Of a stretch of DNA of 64,000 nucleotides, positions 1 through 9,785 are shown piece after piece. This DNA comes from Putridiphycobacter sp965230195 (GTDB lineage: Bacteria; Bacteroidota; Bacteroidia; Flavobacteriales_D; Crocinitomicaceae): the NCBI GenBank assembly GCA_965230195.1, contig OZ245997.1, positions 5,890,001 through 5,954,000 of the forward strand, read 5' to 3'. The first letter of the stretch is position 1; each line of letters starts with the position of its first letter. A program made the position numbers and the translations under genes. Below the pieces are notes generated by a model, which saw only the letters and a program-made list of their open reading frames with translations, searched no databases and was not told the DNA's origin.

Positions 1-3000
1 TGTTCCTCCGTTATCCGGATCATAAGCATCATCCAATCCATCTCCGTCTGTATCCGTTCCACTTGGTGGAATGTAGTCTGCAGTAGTTTGTCCTTCAATA
101 TTATCAGGAATACCATCATCATCAGCATCAATATCTAAATAATCCGGTCCGCCGGTATCATCTGTATCAGTTATAGGTAAAACCGTTCCGCCATTATCTA
201 TATCTACAATATCTGATAATCCGTCTCCATCAGAGTCAGTAATTGGTCCTTCACCAATTTCCCCATCTCCGTCAGGATCTGTTCCACCAGCTTCAATAGC
301 ATCTACAATACCATCATTGTCACTATCGATATCTAAAACATCAATTACACCATCCATATCCGTATCAGGGTTAGGTAAAGCTGTTCCACCATCATCAGTG
401 TCTACAATGTCCGCTAATCCATCTCCATCAGTATCTGTTGGATCATCAACCATACCGTCTCCGTCATTATCCGTTCCTCCAGCTTCAACTAAATCCGGAA
501 TACCATCATTATCTGAATCCAGGTCAAGGTAATCAGGCACATCATCACTATCACTATTAGGAATGACAAGTGGTGTTCCCGGTCCATCTCCTGCTGCTGG
601 TGTTTCATTATCATCAGGATCAACAATATCAGATAACCCGTCACCATCAGTATCCACAATCGGACCTGTGCCAATTACACCATCTCCGTCAGGATCTGTT
701 CCACCTGCTTCAATCACATCTGGAATACCATCATTATCAGAATCTAGGTCCTGGCTGTTTGGTATACCATCACCATCTGTGTCAACATTAACCAATGGCG
801 TTCCTCCGTTATCCGGATCAACAATATCCGCTAATCCATCTCCGTCAGTATCTGTCGGATCGTCAATCATACCGTCTCCGTCATTATCTGTTCCGCCAGC
901 TTCAACTAAATCCGGAATACCATCATTATCTGAATCTAAATCCTGTGAATCCGGAATACCATCTCCATCTGTATCTGCTGTTCCTTCATCTGTATCTAAA
1001 ATACCATCATTATCATCATCCAGATCATCCCAATCACTAACTCCATCATTATCTGTATCATCCTCTCTGAAGTCAAGATCTCCTGTTGAAGGATTGTCAG
1101 CATCTGCTAATACACCATCTGTTGCAGGATCAGTTGTTCCGTTTCCGGCATTAGTTCCGGCAGTACCTGCAGACAGTACAATTACATCAAAAGCATCATC
1201 CAATCCGTCGCCATCTGCATCATTCCCACTTGGACCATTTTCACCGGCATCAATTACACCATTTCCGTTAAGGTCATGGCCTTCAAGAATATCACCTTCT
1301 CCATCATTATCACTATCTAAATCAATATAATCAGGATCGTCAGCATTTTCAGTATTTACAGGGTCGATTGCTGTTCCTCCGTTATCCGGATCATAAGCAT
1401 CATCCAATCCATCTCCGTCTGTATCCGTTCCACTTGGTGGGATATAACCTGCTGTACTTTGTCCTTCAATATTATCAGGAATACCATCATCATCTGCATC
1501 AATATCTAAATGGTTTGGTCCACCAGTACCATCTGTATTAGTAATTGGTAGAGCTGTACCTCCGTCATCTGTATCTACAATATCAGATAATCCATCTCCA
1601 TCTGTATCAGTAATTGGTCCTGTACCAATTTCTCCATCTCCGTCAGGATCTGTACCACCAGCTTCAATAGCATCAACAATTCCATCATTGTCACTATCGA
1701 TATCAATTCCATCAGGAATACCATCCATATCCGTATCAGGGTTAGGTAAAGCTGTTCCGCCATTATCAGGATCTACAATATCTGCTAATCCATCTCCATC
1801 TGTATCAGTTGGGTCATCAACCATACCATCTCCGTCATTATCTGTTCCGCCAGCTTCAACTAAATCCGGAATACCATCATTATCACTGTCTAAGTCTAAG
1901 TAATCTGGTATATTATCGCTATCACTATTCGGAATAGTATACGGTGTTCCCGGTCCATCACCTGCTCCAGGTGTTTCATTATCATCCGGATCAACAATAT
2001 CAACTAACCCATCTCCATCTGTATCGGTTGGGTCGTCAACCATACCATCTCCATCATTGTCTGTTCCACCAACTTCAATGATATCAGGAATACCATCATT
2101 ATCTGAATCTAAATCCTGACTGTTTGGTATACCATCACCATCTGTATCAGTATTTGGTAGCGGTGTTCCACCATTATCAGGATCAACAACGTCAACTAAT
2201 CCGTCTCCATCTGTATCGGTAAGATCGTCAATCATACCGTCTCCGTCATTATCTGTTCCGCCAGCTTCAACTAAATCCGGAATACCATCATTATCAGAAT
2301 CTAAATCCTGTGAATCCGGAATACCATCTCCATCTGTATCACCAGTTCCTTCATCTGTATCTAAAATACCATCATTATCATCATCCAGATCGTCCCAATT
2401 ACTGACTCCGTCATTATCAGTATCGTGCTCTCTGAAGTCAAGATCTCCTGTTGAAGGATTGTCAGCATCTGCTAATACACCATCTGTTGCAGGATCAGTT
2501 GTTCCGTTTCCGGCATTAGTTCCGGCAGTACCTGCAGACAGTACAATTACATCAAAAGCATCATCCAATCCGTCACCATCTGCATCATTCCCACTTGGTC
2601 CGTTTTCACCGGTATCAATCACACCATTTCCGTTCAGGTCATGACCTTCTAGAATGTCATCTTCTCCATCATTATCACTATCTAAATCAATATAATCAGG
2701 ATCGTCAGCATTTTCAGTATTTACAGGATCGATTGCTGTTCCTCCACTTTCCAAATCATAAGCATCATCTAGTCCATCACCATCAGAGTCAGTTCCACTT
2801 GGCGGGATATAACCTGCTGTACTTTGTCCTTCAATATTATCAGGAATACCATCATCATCTGCATCAATATCTAAATGGTTTGGTCCACCAGTACCATCTG
2901 TATCAGTGATTGGTAAGGCTGTTCCGCCATCATCTGTATCTACAATATCAGATAATCCGTCTCCATCTGTATCAGTAATTGGACCTGTACCAATCTCACC

Positions 3001-6000
3001 ATTTCCATCAGGATCTGTTCCACCAGCTTCAATAGCATCTACAATACCATCATTATCTGAATCGATATCAATTCCATCAGGAATACCATCCATATCAGTA
3101 TCAGGATTAGGTAAAGCTGTACCACCATCATCTGTATCCACAATGTCAGACAACCCATCTCCATCTGTATCTGTAATCGGACCTGTACCAATCTGACCAT
3201 CTCCGTCAGGATCGGTTCCACCTGCCTCAATCACATCAGGAATACCGTCATTATCACTGTCTAAATCTAAGTAATCAGGTATATTATCACTGTCATTATT
3301 TGGAATAGTATAAGGTGTTCCAGGACCATCACCTGCTCCAGGCGTATCATTATCATCCGGATCAACAATATCAACTAATCCATCTCCATCTGTATCGGTT
3401 GGATCGTCAACCATACCATCATTATCAGCATCTGTTCCACCAACTTCAATGATATCCGGAATACCATCATTATCGGAATCTAAATCCTGGCTGTTTGGTA
3501 CACCATCTCCATCTGTATCAGTATTTGGTAGCAGTGTTCCACCATTATCAGGATCAACAATGTCAACTAATCCATCTCCATCTGTATCAGTTGGATCATC
3601 AACTAATCCATCTCCGTCATTATCTGTTCCTCCCGCTTCAACAATATCAGGAATACCGTCATTATCAGAATCTAAATCCTGTGAGTCAGGAATACCATCT
3701 CCATCTGTGTCACCTGTTCCTTCATCTGTATCTAAAATACCATCATTATCATCATCTAAATCTACTGAATCATCAATACCATCTCCATCTGTATCTACTT
3801 CTCTAAAGTCGATATCTCCGATTGAAGGGTTATCAGCATCTGCCAATACACCATCTGTTAATGGATCAGTTGTACCATTTCCGGCATTGGTTCCGGCAGT
3901 ACCTGCAGACAATACAATTACATCAAAAGCATCATCCAGTCCGTCTCCATCTGCATCATTTCCACTTGGACCGTTTTCACCACCATCAATTACACCATTT
4001 CCGTTCAGGTCATGACCCTCTAAAATATCATCTTCTCCATCATTATCAGAATCAGTATCCTGGTAATCTGGCATATTGTCTCCGTCTTTATCATTTGGAT
4101 CAACAGCTGTTCCACCATTATCGGTATCATAAGCATCATCCAATCCATCTCCATCTGTATCAGTTCCACTTGGTGGTGTATAACCAGCAGTAGTTTGTCC
4201 TTCAATATTATCAGGGATACCGTCTCCATCAGCATCAATATCTAAATGATCAGGTCCACCAGTACCATCTGTATCAGTGATTGGTAAAACTGTACCACCA
4301 TCATCTGTATCTACAATATCAGATAATCCATCACCGTCTGTATCGGTAATTGGTCCTGTACCAATTTCTCCATCTCCATCAGGATCTGTTCCACCAGCCT
4401 CAATAGCATCTACAATACCATCATTATCACTGTCAATGTCCGTTCCATCAGGAACACCATCCATATCAGTATCAGGGTTAGGTAAAGTTATACCACCATC
4501 ATCTGTATCTACAATGTCAGACAACCCATCTCCATCTGTGTCTGTAATCGGACCTGTACCAATCTGACCATCTCCGTCAGGATCGGTTCCACCCGCTTCA
4601 ATCACATCAGGAATACCATCATTATCACTGTCTAAATCTAAGTAATCAGGTATATTATCACTGTCATTATTTGGAATAGTATAAGGTGTTCCAGGACCAT
4701 CACCTGCTCCAGGCGTATCATTATCATCCGGGTCAACAATATCAACTAATCCATCTCCATCCGTATCAGTCGGATCGTCAACCATACCATCATTATCAGC
4801 ATCTGTTCCACCAACTTCAATGATATCCGGAATACCATCATTGTCTGAATCTAAATCCTGGCTGTTTGGTACACCATCTCCATCTGTATCAGTATTTGGT
4901 AGCGGTGTCCCACCATTATCAGGGTCAACAATGTCAACTAATCCGTCTCCATCTGTGTCGGTTGGATCATCAACTAATCCATCTCCGTCATTATCCGTTC
5001 CTCCTGCTTCAACAATATCCGGAATACCGTCATTATCGGAATCTAAATCCTGTGAGTCAGGAATACCATCTCCATCTGTATCTCCGGTTCCTTCATCTGT
5101 ATCTAAAATACCATCATTATCATCATCTAAATCTACTGAATCATCAATACCATCTCCATCTGTATCTACTTCTCTAAAGTCGATATCTCCGATTGAAGGG
5201 TTATCAGCATCTGCCAATACACCATCTGTTAATGGATCAGTTGTACCATTTCCGGCATTAGTTCCGGCAGTACCACCTGACAATACGACTACGTCAAAAG
5301 CATCATCCAATCCGTCTCCATCTGTATCTGTTCCTGAAGGACCGTTTTCACCACCATTAATAGTTCCGTCACCATCAAGGTCATGACCTTCTAAAATATC
5401 ATCTTCTCCATCATTATCAGAATCAGTATCCTGGTAATCTGGTGTGGTATCTCCATCTTTATCATTTGGATCAACAGCTGTTCCACCATTATCGGTATCA
5501 TAAGCATCATCCAATCCGTCTCCGTCTGTATCAGTTCCACTTGGTGGTGTATAACCAGCAGTAGTTTGTCCTTCAATATTATCAGGGATACCGTCCCCAT
5601 CAGCATCAATATCTAAATGATCAGGTCCACCAGTACCATCTGTATCAGTGATTGGTAAAACTGTACCACCATCATCTGTATCTACAATATCAGATAATCC
5701 ATCACCGTCTGTATCGGTAATTGGTCCTGAACCAATTTCGCCATCTCCATCAGGATCTGTTCCACCAGCTTCAATAGCATCTACAATACCATCATTATCA
5801 CTGTCGATATCAATTCCATCAGGAATACCATCCATATCTGTATCAGGGTTAGGTAAAGCTGCACCAGGACCATCTAAAGCAGCAGGGGTAGTATTATCAT
5901 CCGTATCTGTAATATCGGATAATCCATCTCCATCCGTATCGGTAATCGGACCTGTACCAATCTGGCCATCTCCGTCAGGGTCTGTTCCACCGGCTTCAAT

Positions 6001-9000
6001 CACATCCGGAATACCGTCGTTATCTGAATCTAAGTCTAAGTAATCAGGTGCACTGTCACTATCATTATTAGGAATGACTAGTGGTGTTCCTGGTCCATCT
6101 CCTGCTCCAGGCGTATCATTATCATCCGGATCAACATCATCTGCCAATCCATCTCCGTCACCATCAGCAATACCTCCGATTCCTATTTGTCCATTTCCAT
6201 CAGGGTCACTTCCTCCGGCTTCAATGACATCAGGAATACCATCATTATCACTATCTAAATCCTGGCTGTTTGGTATACCATCTCCATCTGTGTCAACATT
6301 AACCAATGGTGTTCCACCATTATCAGGATCAACAATATCTGCCTGACCGTCTCCGTCAGTATCGGTTGGATCGTCAACCATACCATCACCATCTGTATCC
6401 GTTCCACCAGCTTCAACAATATCCGGAATTCCATCATTGTCTGAATCTAAATCGTGCGAATCGATTATACCATCTCCGTCTGTATCACCAGGATTCTCAT
6501 CAACATCAGGGATACCATCATTATCATCATCTAAATCCACTGAGTCATCAACACCATCACCGTCTGTATCTACTTCTCTAAAGTCAATATTTCCAACTGC
6601 AGGGTTATCAGCATCTGCCAATACACCATCTGTTAATGGATCAGTTGTACCATTTCCGGCATTAGTTCCGGCAGTACCACCTGACAATACGACTACGTCA
6701 AAAGCATCATCCAATCCGTCTCCATCTGTATCTGTTCCTGAAGGACCGTTTTCAGTACCGTCGATTAAACCATTACCATCAAGGTCATGACCTTCCAAAA
6801 TATCCCCTTCGCCATCATTATCACTATCCAAATCAAGGTAATCAGGATTATCAATATTATCTGTATTTACAGGATCAACTGCTGTCCCGCCATTATCAGT
6901 ATCGTAAGCATCATCTAATCCATCACCGTCAGTATCTGTTCCACTTGGTGGAATATAACCGGCTGTAGTTTGTCCTTCAATATTATCAGGAATTCCATCA
7001 CCGTCAGCATCAATATCCAGGTAATCAGGCCCACCGGTACCATCTGTATTAGTCAAAGGCAGAGGTGTTCCACCATCATCTGTATCTACAGTATCATCTA
7101 ATCCGTCTCCATCAGTGTCTGTAATAGCTCCTGTTCCTAATTCACCGTCTCCGTCAGGATCGGTTCCACCAGCTTCAATCGCATCAACAATACCGTCATT
7201 ATCACTATCAATATCCAATGCATCAATTACCCCATCCATATCGGTATCTGTCATTGGTAAATTTGTTCCTCCGTTATCCGGATCGGTAATGTCTGAAATA
7301 CCATCTCCATCAGTATCGTCAATGGCTCCGGTTCCAATCACACCATCTCCGTCAGGATCAGTTCCACCATTTTCAATTACATCCGGAATACCATCATTAT
7401 CACTATCTAAATCCAGGTAGTCTGGCAACCCATCACTATCGCTATTAGGTACCGGTAAAGGAGTTCCCCCATTATCTGAATCTATTATATCCGGAATACC
7501 ATCTCCATCAGTATCGGTCAGGTCATCTAACATTCCATCTCCATCAGCATCTGTTCCTCCGGCTTCAACAATATCAGGAACACCGTCATTATCTGAATCT
7601 AAATCGAAAGCATCAATGATACCATCTCCATCAGAATCACCGGTTCCTTCAACACTGTTTGGAATACCATCTCCATCTGAATCCTCATCACAACTATCTC
7701 CTATTCCGTCTCCATCAGTATCAATCACTTCCAGATAATCGTCAACTGAATTTCCATTTCCATCTGCAATTGCACCATAACCATCAGATCCACTAACTGT
7801 TCCGTTAGTATTGTATCCTGTACCATCAACCTCTCCATCCTGAGGAGCAACGTCAGTATAACCTGCTTCAAATACATCTAAACACCCGTCTCCGTCTGCA
7901 TCTGTATCGAAACTGTTGATAATACCATCAAGATCAAAATCAAAAATATCGTTTATACCATCAAAGTTAGTATCTACAAATCCAATGATGTCCGGATCTA
8001 AATAATTTGGAATTCCATCCGAATCATCATCTAACAATGGATCGGAAGCATGTTCTGATAAATCAAGAATACCGTCATTATCATCATCTACATCAATAGC
8101 ATCTACAATACCATCATTGTCATTATCACAAGATGGCAGGGTTTTACTTTGTAATCCTGAAGACACATCAGAAGAGTAAAACCATGTATTAATTGTTCGG
8201 GCATTTCCAAAGTCATCACATGTTCCAGGCGTGGAAGATCCTCCTCCACCATTTGGTGCCGGCACAGCCGTATTGGCTCCTGCACCATCCCAGGCATGTT
8301 GAGGACCAACAACACCACCTAATAATAAAACATCTGAAACACCAGCACCGGTGTTATTGTCTGTCAATATATTTGTACATGTTCCAAAATTGCTTAAGGA
8401 CAAATCATCCCAATATAATTTTCTGTTTCCAACAGACGGGTAAACTGAAGAAACTGAAAACCCATTCGTATTCAGTTCGGCATCATACATAGGAATATTG
8501 GTTCTTCCTCTAAATAATGTGGCTTCTAAATTAATTGTTGTTCCTCCGGCAATTGGTGTCCCCAGTCCATCAAGACCATCCCAAATAATAACGCCATTAC
8601 CCTGAGCTGCACCATATACTTCAATCAAACGATCTGAAGTTCCATCCTGATATCCTGGTACACCATTAAATTCAAGCAATAATGCTAAATCACCAGCATG
8701 ATGTAAATAATATGGAATGTAGTAGCTGCCCGGACAGCCATAAATATTATTTCCCAGCACCGGAGCCGGAGCAGTTCGTGTTGGAACAAAAACCAAGGTA
8801 TCCGGAATATTAAGAAATGTTCGGTATCCATTATTCAATCCTGGCGCTGAGCCCGGAGAGATAATCGATCTTCGGTCATTAATAAAATTAAGGGTGTTGT
8901 TAACACCATAATATGTCATTGCCAACTCATATCCAAATGGTTTGAATCCATTTACAAATTCCATTCTGATAATGGAACTATCTTGTGTATAGGCATAATA

Positions 9001-9693
9001 ATCACCACTGAATGAAAAGTCAATAGATCCAGTAAACGTAGCTGGATCGTAAGTAAGAAATGACCATTTCTGGCAACTTACCCTTCCGTCAAATCTTGTT
9101 CCGGCAGCATCTGCCACTGTAAAGTCAAAATAAACACCTACGATATAATCAAGTACCTGTGTTAATCCACCATCACTACTCGGATAAATTTCGATTTGGT
9201 AGTCATCATTTGCAGTTGGGTCAAACATCAAAGGCGTATAACCTGTGGGTGCAGTACCGGCAATATTCGGTCCGGCTACCGCTTCAGTATATGTTGAAAT
9301 AAAACCTGCACCTGCCGTTGGGTACAATTGAGGCCCGTAAACAACTGTTCCAGCCGAGTTTCTTATTCTGATATAAACATCACTTCTTTGTACAACAGGT
9401 GTTCTATCATAGAATTGACCACCGAAATAGAAGTTTTCAGTAGTATGATCACTAATGTTAAATCTGATCCTTTGATTAGAAGGACTATTAAAGAAAGGTC
9501 CGCTACTATTATTATTATTTAAATAAAGTGCTACCCCATCAGTTGAAGTTGGCATAACTTCTTTTGTTCCCTCAGCAAAAGTGTCAAACGAGATTAACAC
9601 CAGAAAAATTGAGGCAAGGGTAGACAACGATCTTAGACCCCAAATCATGTTAACACCTGATTTTGAGTCCTTTAGAACTAAAGTACTTTTCAT
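1..9693 (-). CDS. Giant secreted thrombospondin type 3 repeat protein, C-terminus beyond window
   Basis: The minus frame is open from an ATG at 9693 to the left edge (3231 codons, no stop seen), so the gene is partial. Residues 1-40 look like a long signal peptide ending TFA/E; a second ATG at codon 16 is an alternative start. Residues of roughly 41-515 are unique, without acidic repeats. From about 8140 down to the edge the protein is an almost unbroken series of DxDxDG calcium-binding motifs (for example DTDGDGLDDAYDPDNGG), typical of thrombospondin type 3 repeats. These sit in tandem mega-units of 455-468 residues. Such proteins in Bacteroidota are usually exported by the type IX system and act as extended, calcium-stiffened surface or adhesion proteins; a C-terminal sorting domain is expected but lies outside the window. 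Exact function unknown; the family call is safe. Confidence 0.93.
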   Translation of the reverse strand, partial: MKSTLVLKDSKSGVNMIWGLRSLSTLASIFLVLISFDTFAEGTKEVMPTSTDGVALYLNNNNSSGPFFNSPSNQRIRFNISDHTTENFYFGGQFYDRTPVVQRSDVYIRIRNSAGTVVYGPQLYPTAGAGFISTYTEAVAGPNIAGTAPTGYTPLMFDPTANDDYQIEIYPSSDGGLTQVLDYIVGVYFDFTVADAAGTRFDGRVSCQKWSFLTYDPATFTGSIDFSFSGDYYAYTQDSSIIRMEFVNGFKPFGYELAMTYYGVNNTLNFINDRRSIISPGSAPGLNNGYRTFLNIPDTLVFVPTRTAPAPVLGNNIYGCPGSYYIPYYLHHAGDLALLLEFNGVPGYQDGTSDRLIEVYGAAQGNGVIIWDGLDGLGTPIAGGTTINLEATLFRGRTNIPMYDAELNTNGFSVSSVYPSVGNRKLYWDDLSLSNFGTCTNILTDNNTGAGVSDVLLLGGVVGPQHAWDGAGANTAVPAPNGGGGSSTPGTCDDFGNARTINTWFYSSDVSSGLQSKTLPSCDNDNDGIVDAIDVDDDNDGILDLSEHASDPLLDDDSDGIPNYLDPDIIGFVDTNFDGINDIFDFDLDGIINSFDTDADGDGCLDVFEAGYTDVAPQDGEVDGTGYNTNGTVSGSDGYGAIADGNGNSVDDYLEVIDTDGDGIGDSCDEDSDGDGIPNSVEGTGDSDGDGIIDAFDLDSDNDGVPDIVEAGGTDADGDGMLDDLTDTDGDGIPDIIDSDNGGTPLPVPNSDSDGLPDYLDLDSDNDGIPDVIENGGTDPDGDGVIGTGAIDDTDGDGISDITDPDNGGTNLPMTDTDMDGVIDALDIDSDNDGIVDAIEAGGTDPDGDGELGTGAITDTDGDGLDDTVDTDDGGTPLPLTNTDGTGGPDYLDIDADGDGIPDNIEGQTTAGYIPPSGTDTDGDGLDDAYDTDNGGTAVDPVNTDNIDNPDYLDLDSDNDGEGDILEGHDLDGNGLIDGTENGPSGTDTDGDGLDDAFDVVVLSGGTAGTNAGNGTTDPLTDGVLADADNPAVGNIDFREVDTDGDGVDDSVDLDDDNDGIPDVDENPGDTDGDGIIDSHDLDSDNDGIPDIVEAGGTDTDGDGMVDDPTDTDGDGQADIVDPDNGGTPLVNVDTDGDGIPNSQDLDSDNDGIPDVIEAGGSDPDGNGQIGIGGIADGDGDGLADDVDPDDNDTPGAGDGPGTPLVIPNNDSDSAPDYLDLDSDNDGIPDVIEAGGTDPDGDGQIGTGPITDTDGDGLSDITDTDDNTTPAALDGPGAALPNPDTDMDGIPDGIDIDSDNDGIVDAIEAGGTDPDGDGEIGSGPITDTDGDGLSDIVDTDDGGTVLPITDTDGTGGPDHLDIDADGDGIPDNIEGQTTAGYTPPSGTDTDGDGLDDAYDTDNGGTAVDPNDKDGDTTPDYQDTDSDNDGEDDILEGHDLDGDGTINGGENGPSGTDTDGDGLDDAFDVVVLSGGTAGTNAGNGTTDPLTDGVLADADNPSIGDIDFREVDTDGDGIDDSVDLDDDNDGILDTDEGTGDTDGDGIPDSQDLDSDNDGIPDIVEAGGTDNDGDGLVDDPTDTDGDGLVDIVDPDNGGTPLPNTDTDGDGVPNSQDLDSDNDGIPDIIEVGGTDADNDGMVDDPTDTDGDGLVDIVDPDDNDTPGAGDGPGTPYTIPNNDSDNIPDYLDLDSDNDGIPDVIEAGGTDPDGDGQIGTGPITDTDGDGLSDIVDTDDGGITLPNPDTDMDGVPDGTDIDSDNDGIVDAIEAGGTDPDGDGEIGTGPITDTDGDGLSDIVDTDDGGTVLPITDTDGTGGPDHLDIDADGDGIPDNIEGQTTAGYTPPSGTDTDGDGLDDAYDTDNGGTAVDPNDKDGDNMPDYQDTDSDNDGEDDILEGHDLNGNGVIDGGENGPSGNDADGDGLDDAFDVIVLSAGTAGTNAGNGTTDPLTDGVLADADNPSIGDIDFREVDTDGDGIDDSVDLDDDNDGILDTDEGTGDTDGDGIPDSQDLDSDNDGIPDIVEAGGTDNDGDGLVDDPTDTDGDGLVDIVDPDNGGTLLPNTDTDGDGVPNSQDLDSDNDGIPDIIEVGGTDADNDGMVDDPTDTDGDGLVDIVDPDDNDTPGAGDGPGTPYTIPNNDSDNIPDYLDLDSDNDGIPDVIEAGGTDPDGDGQIGTGPITDTDGDGLSDIVDTDDGGTALPNPDTDMDGIPDGIDIDSDNDGIVDAIEAGGTDPDGNGEIGTGPITDTDGDGLSDIVDTDDGGTALPITDTDGTGGPNHLDIDADDDGIPDNIEGQSTAGYIPPSGTDSDGDGLDDAYDLESGGTAIDPVNTENADDPDYIDLDSDNDGEDDILEGHDLNGNGVIDTGENGPSGNDADGDGLDDAFDVIVLSAGTAGTNAGNGTTDPATDGVLADADNPSTGDLDFREHDTDNDGVSNWDDLDDDNDGILDTDEGTGDTDGDGIPDSQDLDSDNDGIPDLVEAGGTDNDGDGMIDDLTDTDGDGLVDVVDPDNGGTPLPNTDTDGDGIPNSQDLDSDNDGIPDIIEVGGTDNDGDGMVDDPTDTDGDGLVDIVDPDDNETPGAGDGPGTPYTIPNSDSDNIPDYLDLDSDNDGIPDLVEAGGTDNDGDGMVDDPTDTDGDGLADIVDPDNGGTALPNPDTDMDGIPDGIDIDSDNDGIVDAIEAGGTDPDGDGEIGTGPITDTDGDGLSDIVDTDDGGTALPITNTDGTGGPNHLDIDADDDGIPDNIEGQSTAGYIPPSGTDTDGDGLDDAYDPDNGGTAIDPVNTENADDPDYIDLDSDNDGEGDILEGHDLNGNGVIDAGENGPSGNDADGDGLDDAFDVIVLSAGTAGTNAGNGTTDPATDGVLADADNPSTGDLDFREDDTDNDGVSDWDDLDDDNDGILDTDEGTADTDGDGIPDSQDLDSDNDGIPDLVEAGGTDNDGDGMIDDPTDTDGDGLADIVDPDNGGTPLVNVDTDGDGIPNSQDLDSDNDGIPDVIEAGGTDPDGDGVIGTGPIVDTDGDGLSDIVDPDDNETPAAGDGPGTPLVIPNSDSDDVPDYLDLDSDNDGIPDLVEAGGTDNDGDGMVDDPTDTDGDGLADIVDTDDGGTALPNPDTDMDGVIDVLDIDSDNDGIVDAIEAGGTDPDGDGEIGEGPITDSDGDGLSDIVDIDNGGTVLPITDTDDTGGPDYLDIDADDDGIPDNIEGQTTADYIPPSGTDTDGDGLDDAYDPDNGGT
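1064..6574 (-). repeat. Tandem mega-repeat array (four complete units) inside the giant TSP3 gene
   Basis: A landmark segment (coding for DFREVDTDGDG and the spacer before it) recurs at 1064, 2429, 3800, 5171 and 6575. The spacings are 1365, 1371, 1371 and 1404 bp, all multiples of three, so the frame is kept. Each unit holds about ten TSP3 motifs, a QTTAGY-PPSGTDTDG segment and a roughly 40-residue non-calcium spacer (VVLSGGTAGTNAGNGTTDP). The 1404-bp unit differs by an 11-residue insertion around 5850-5890 (a DGPGAALP type segment). A more diverged unit lies at about 6575-7730 and another partial unit at 1-1063. The middle units are nearly identical over long stretches, which suggests recent duplication or conversion. 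Confidence 0.9.
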
Positions 9694-9711
9694 AATTATT
9701 ATTTAACGCTA

Positions 9712-9719
9712 CGAAGGTA
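9712..9719 (-). promoter_or_regulatory. Possible -7 box for the giant TSP3 gene
   Basis: The minus strand reads TACCTTCG 18 nt before the ATG, one base from the Bacteroidota -7 consensus TAnnTTTG. No clear TTTG lies at -33. The same TTCG variant followed by AGCG/CTAC occurs before the orphan gene at 57478-58308. Weak evidence. Confidence 0.35.
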
Positions 9720-9785
9720 AGGAAAAAATTTCAGATAATACTACTAATTAAGAAAAGACCTCTACGAATCAGCCATTTTTATCGA

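Noticed and set aside
317..7420. Many plus-strand open frames with Ser/Pro-rich repeats (PSPSVS...) across the left 7.4 kb
   Set aside because: They are the antisense of the GAT/GGA-rich TSP3 codons; the minus frame gives a coherent calcium-repeat protein with a signal peptide.
1..8100. Regularly spaced short repeats resembling a CRISPR array
   Set aside because: Repeats are degenerate, in codon register and encode DxDxDG motifs; no constant repeat-spacer pattern and no cas genes.
8103..8492. Overlapping frames on both strands near the TSP3 junction
   Set aside because: Out of frame with the giant gene and without a recognisable protein.
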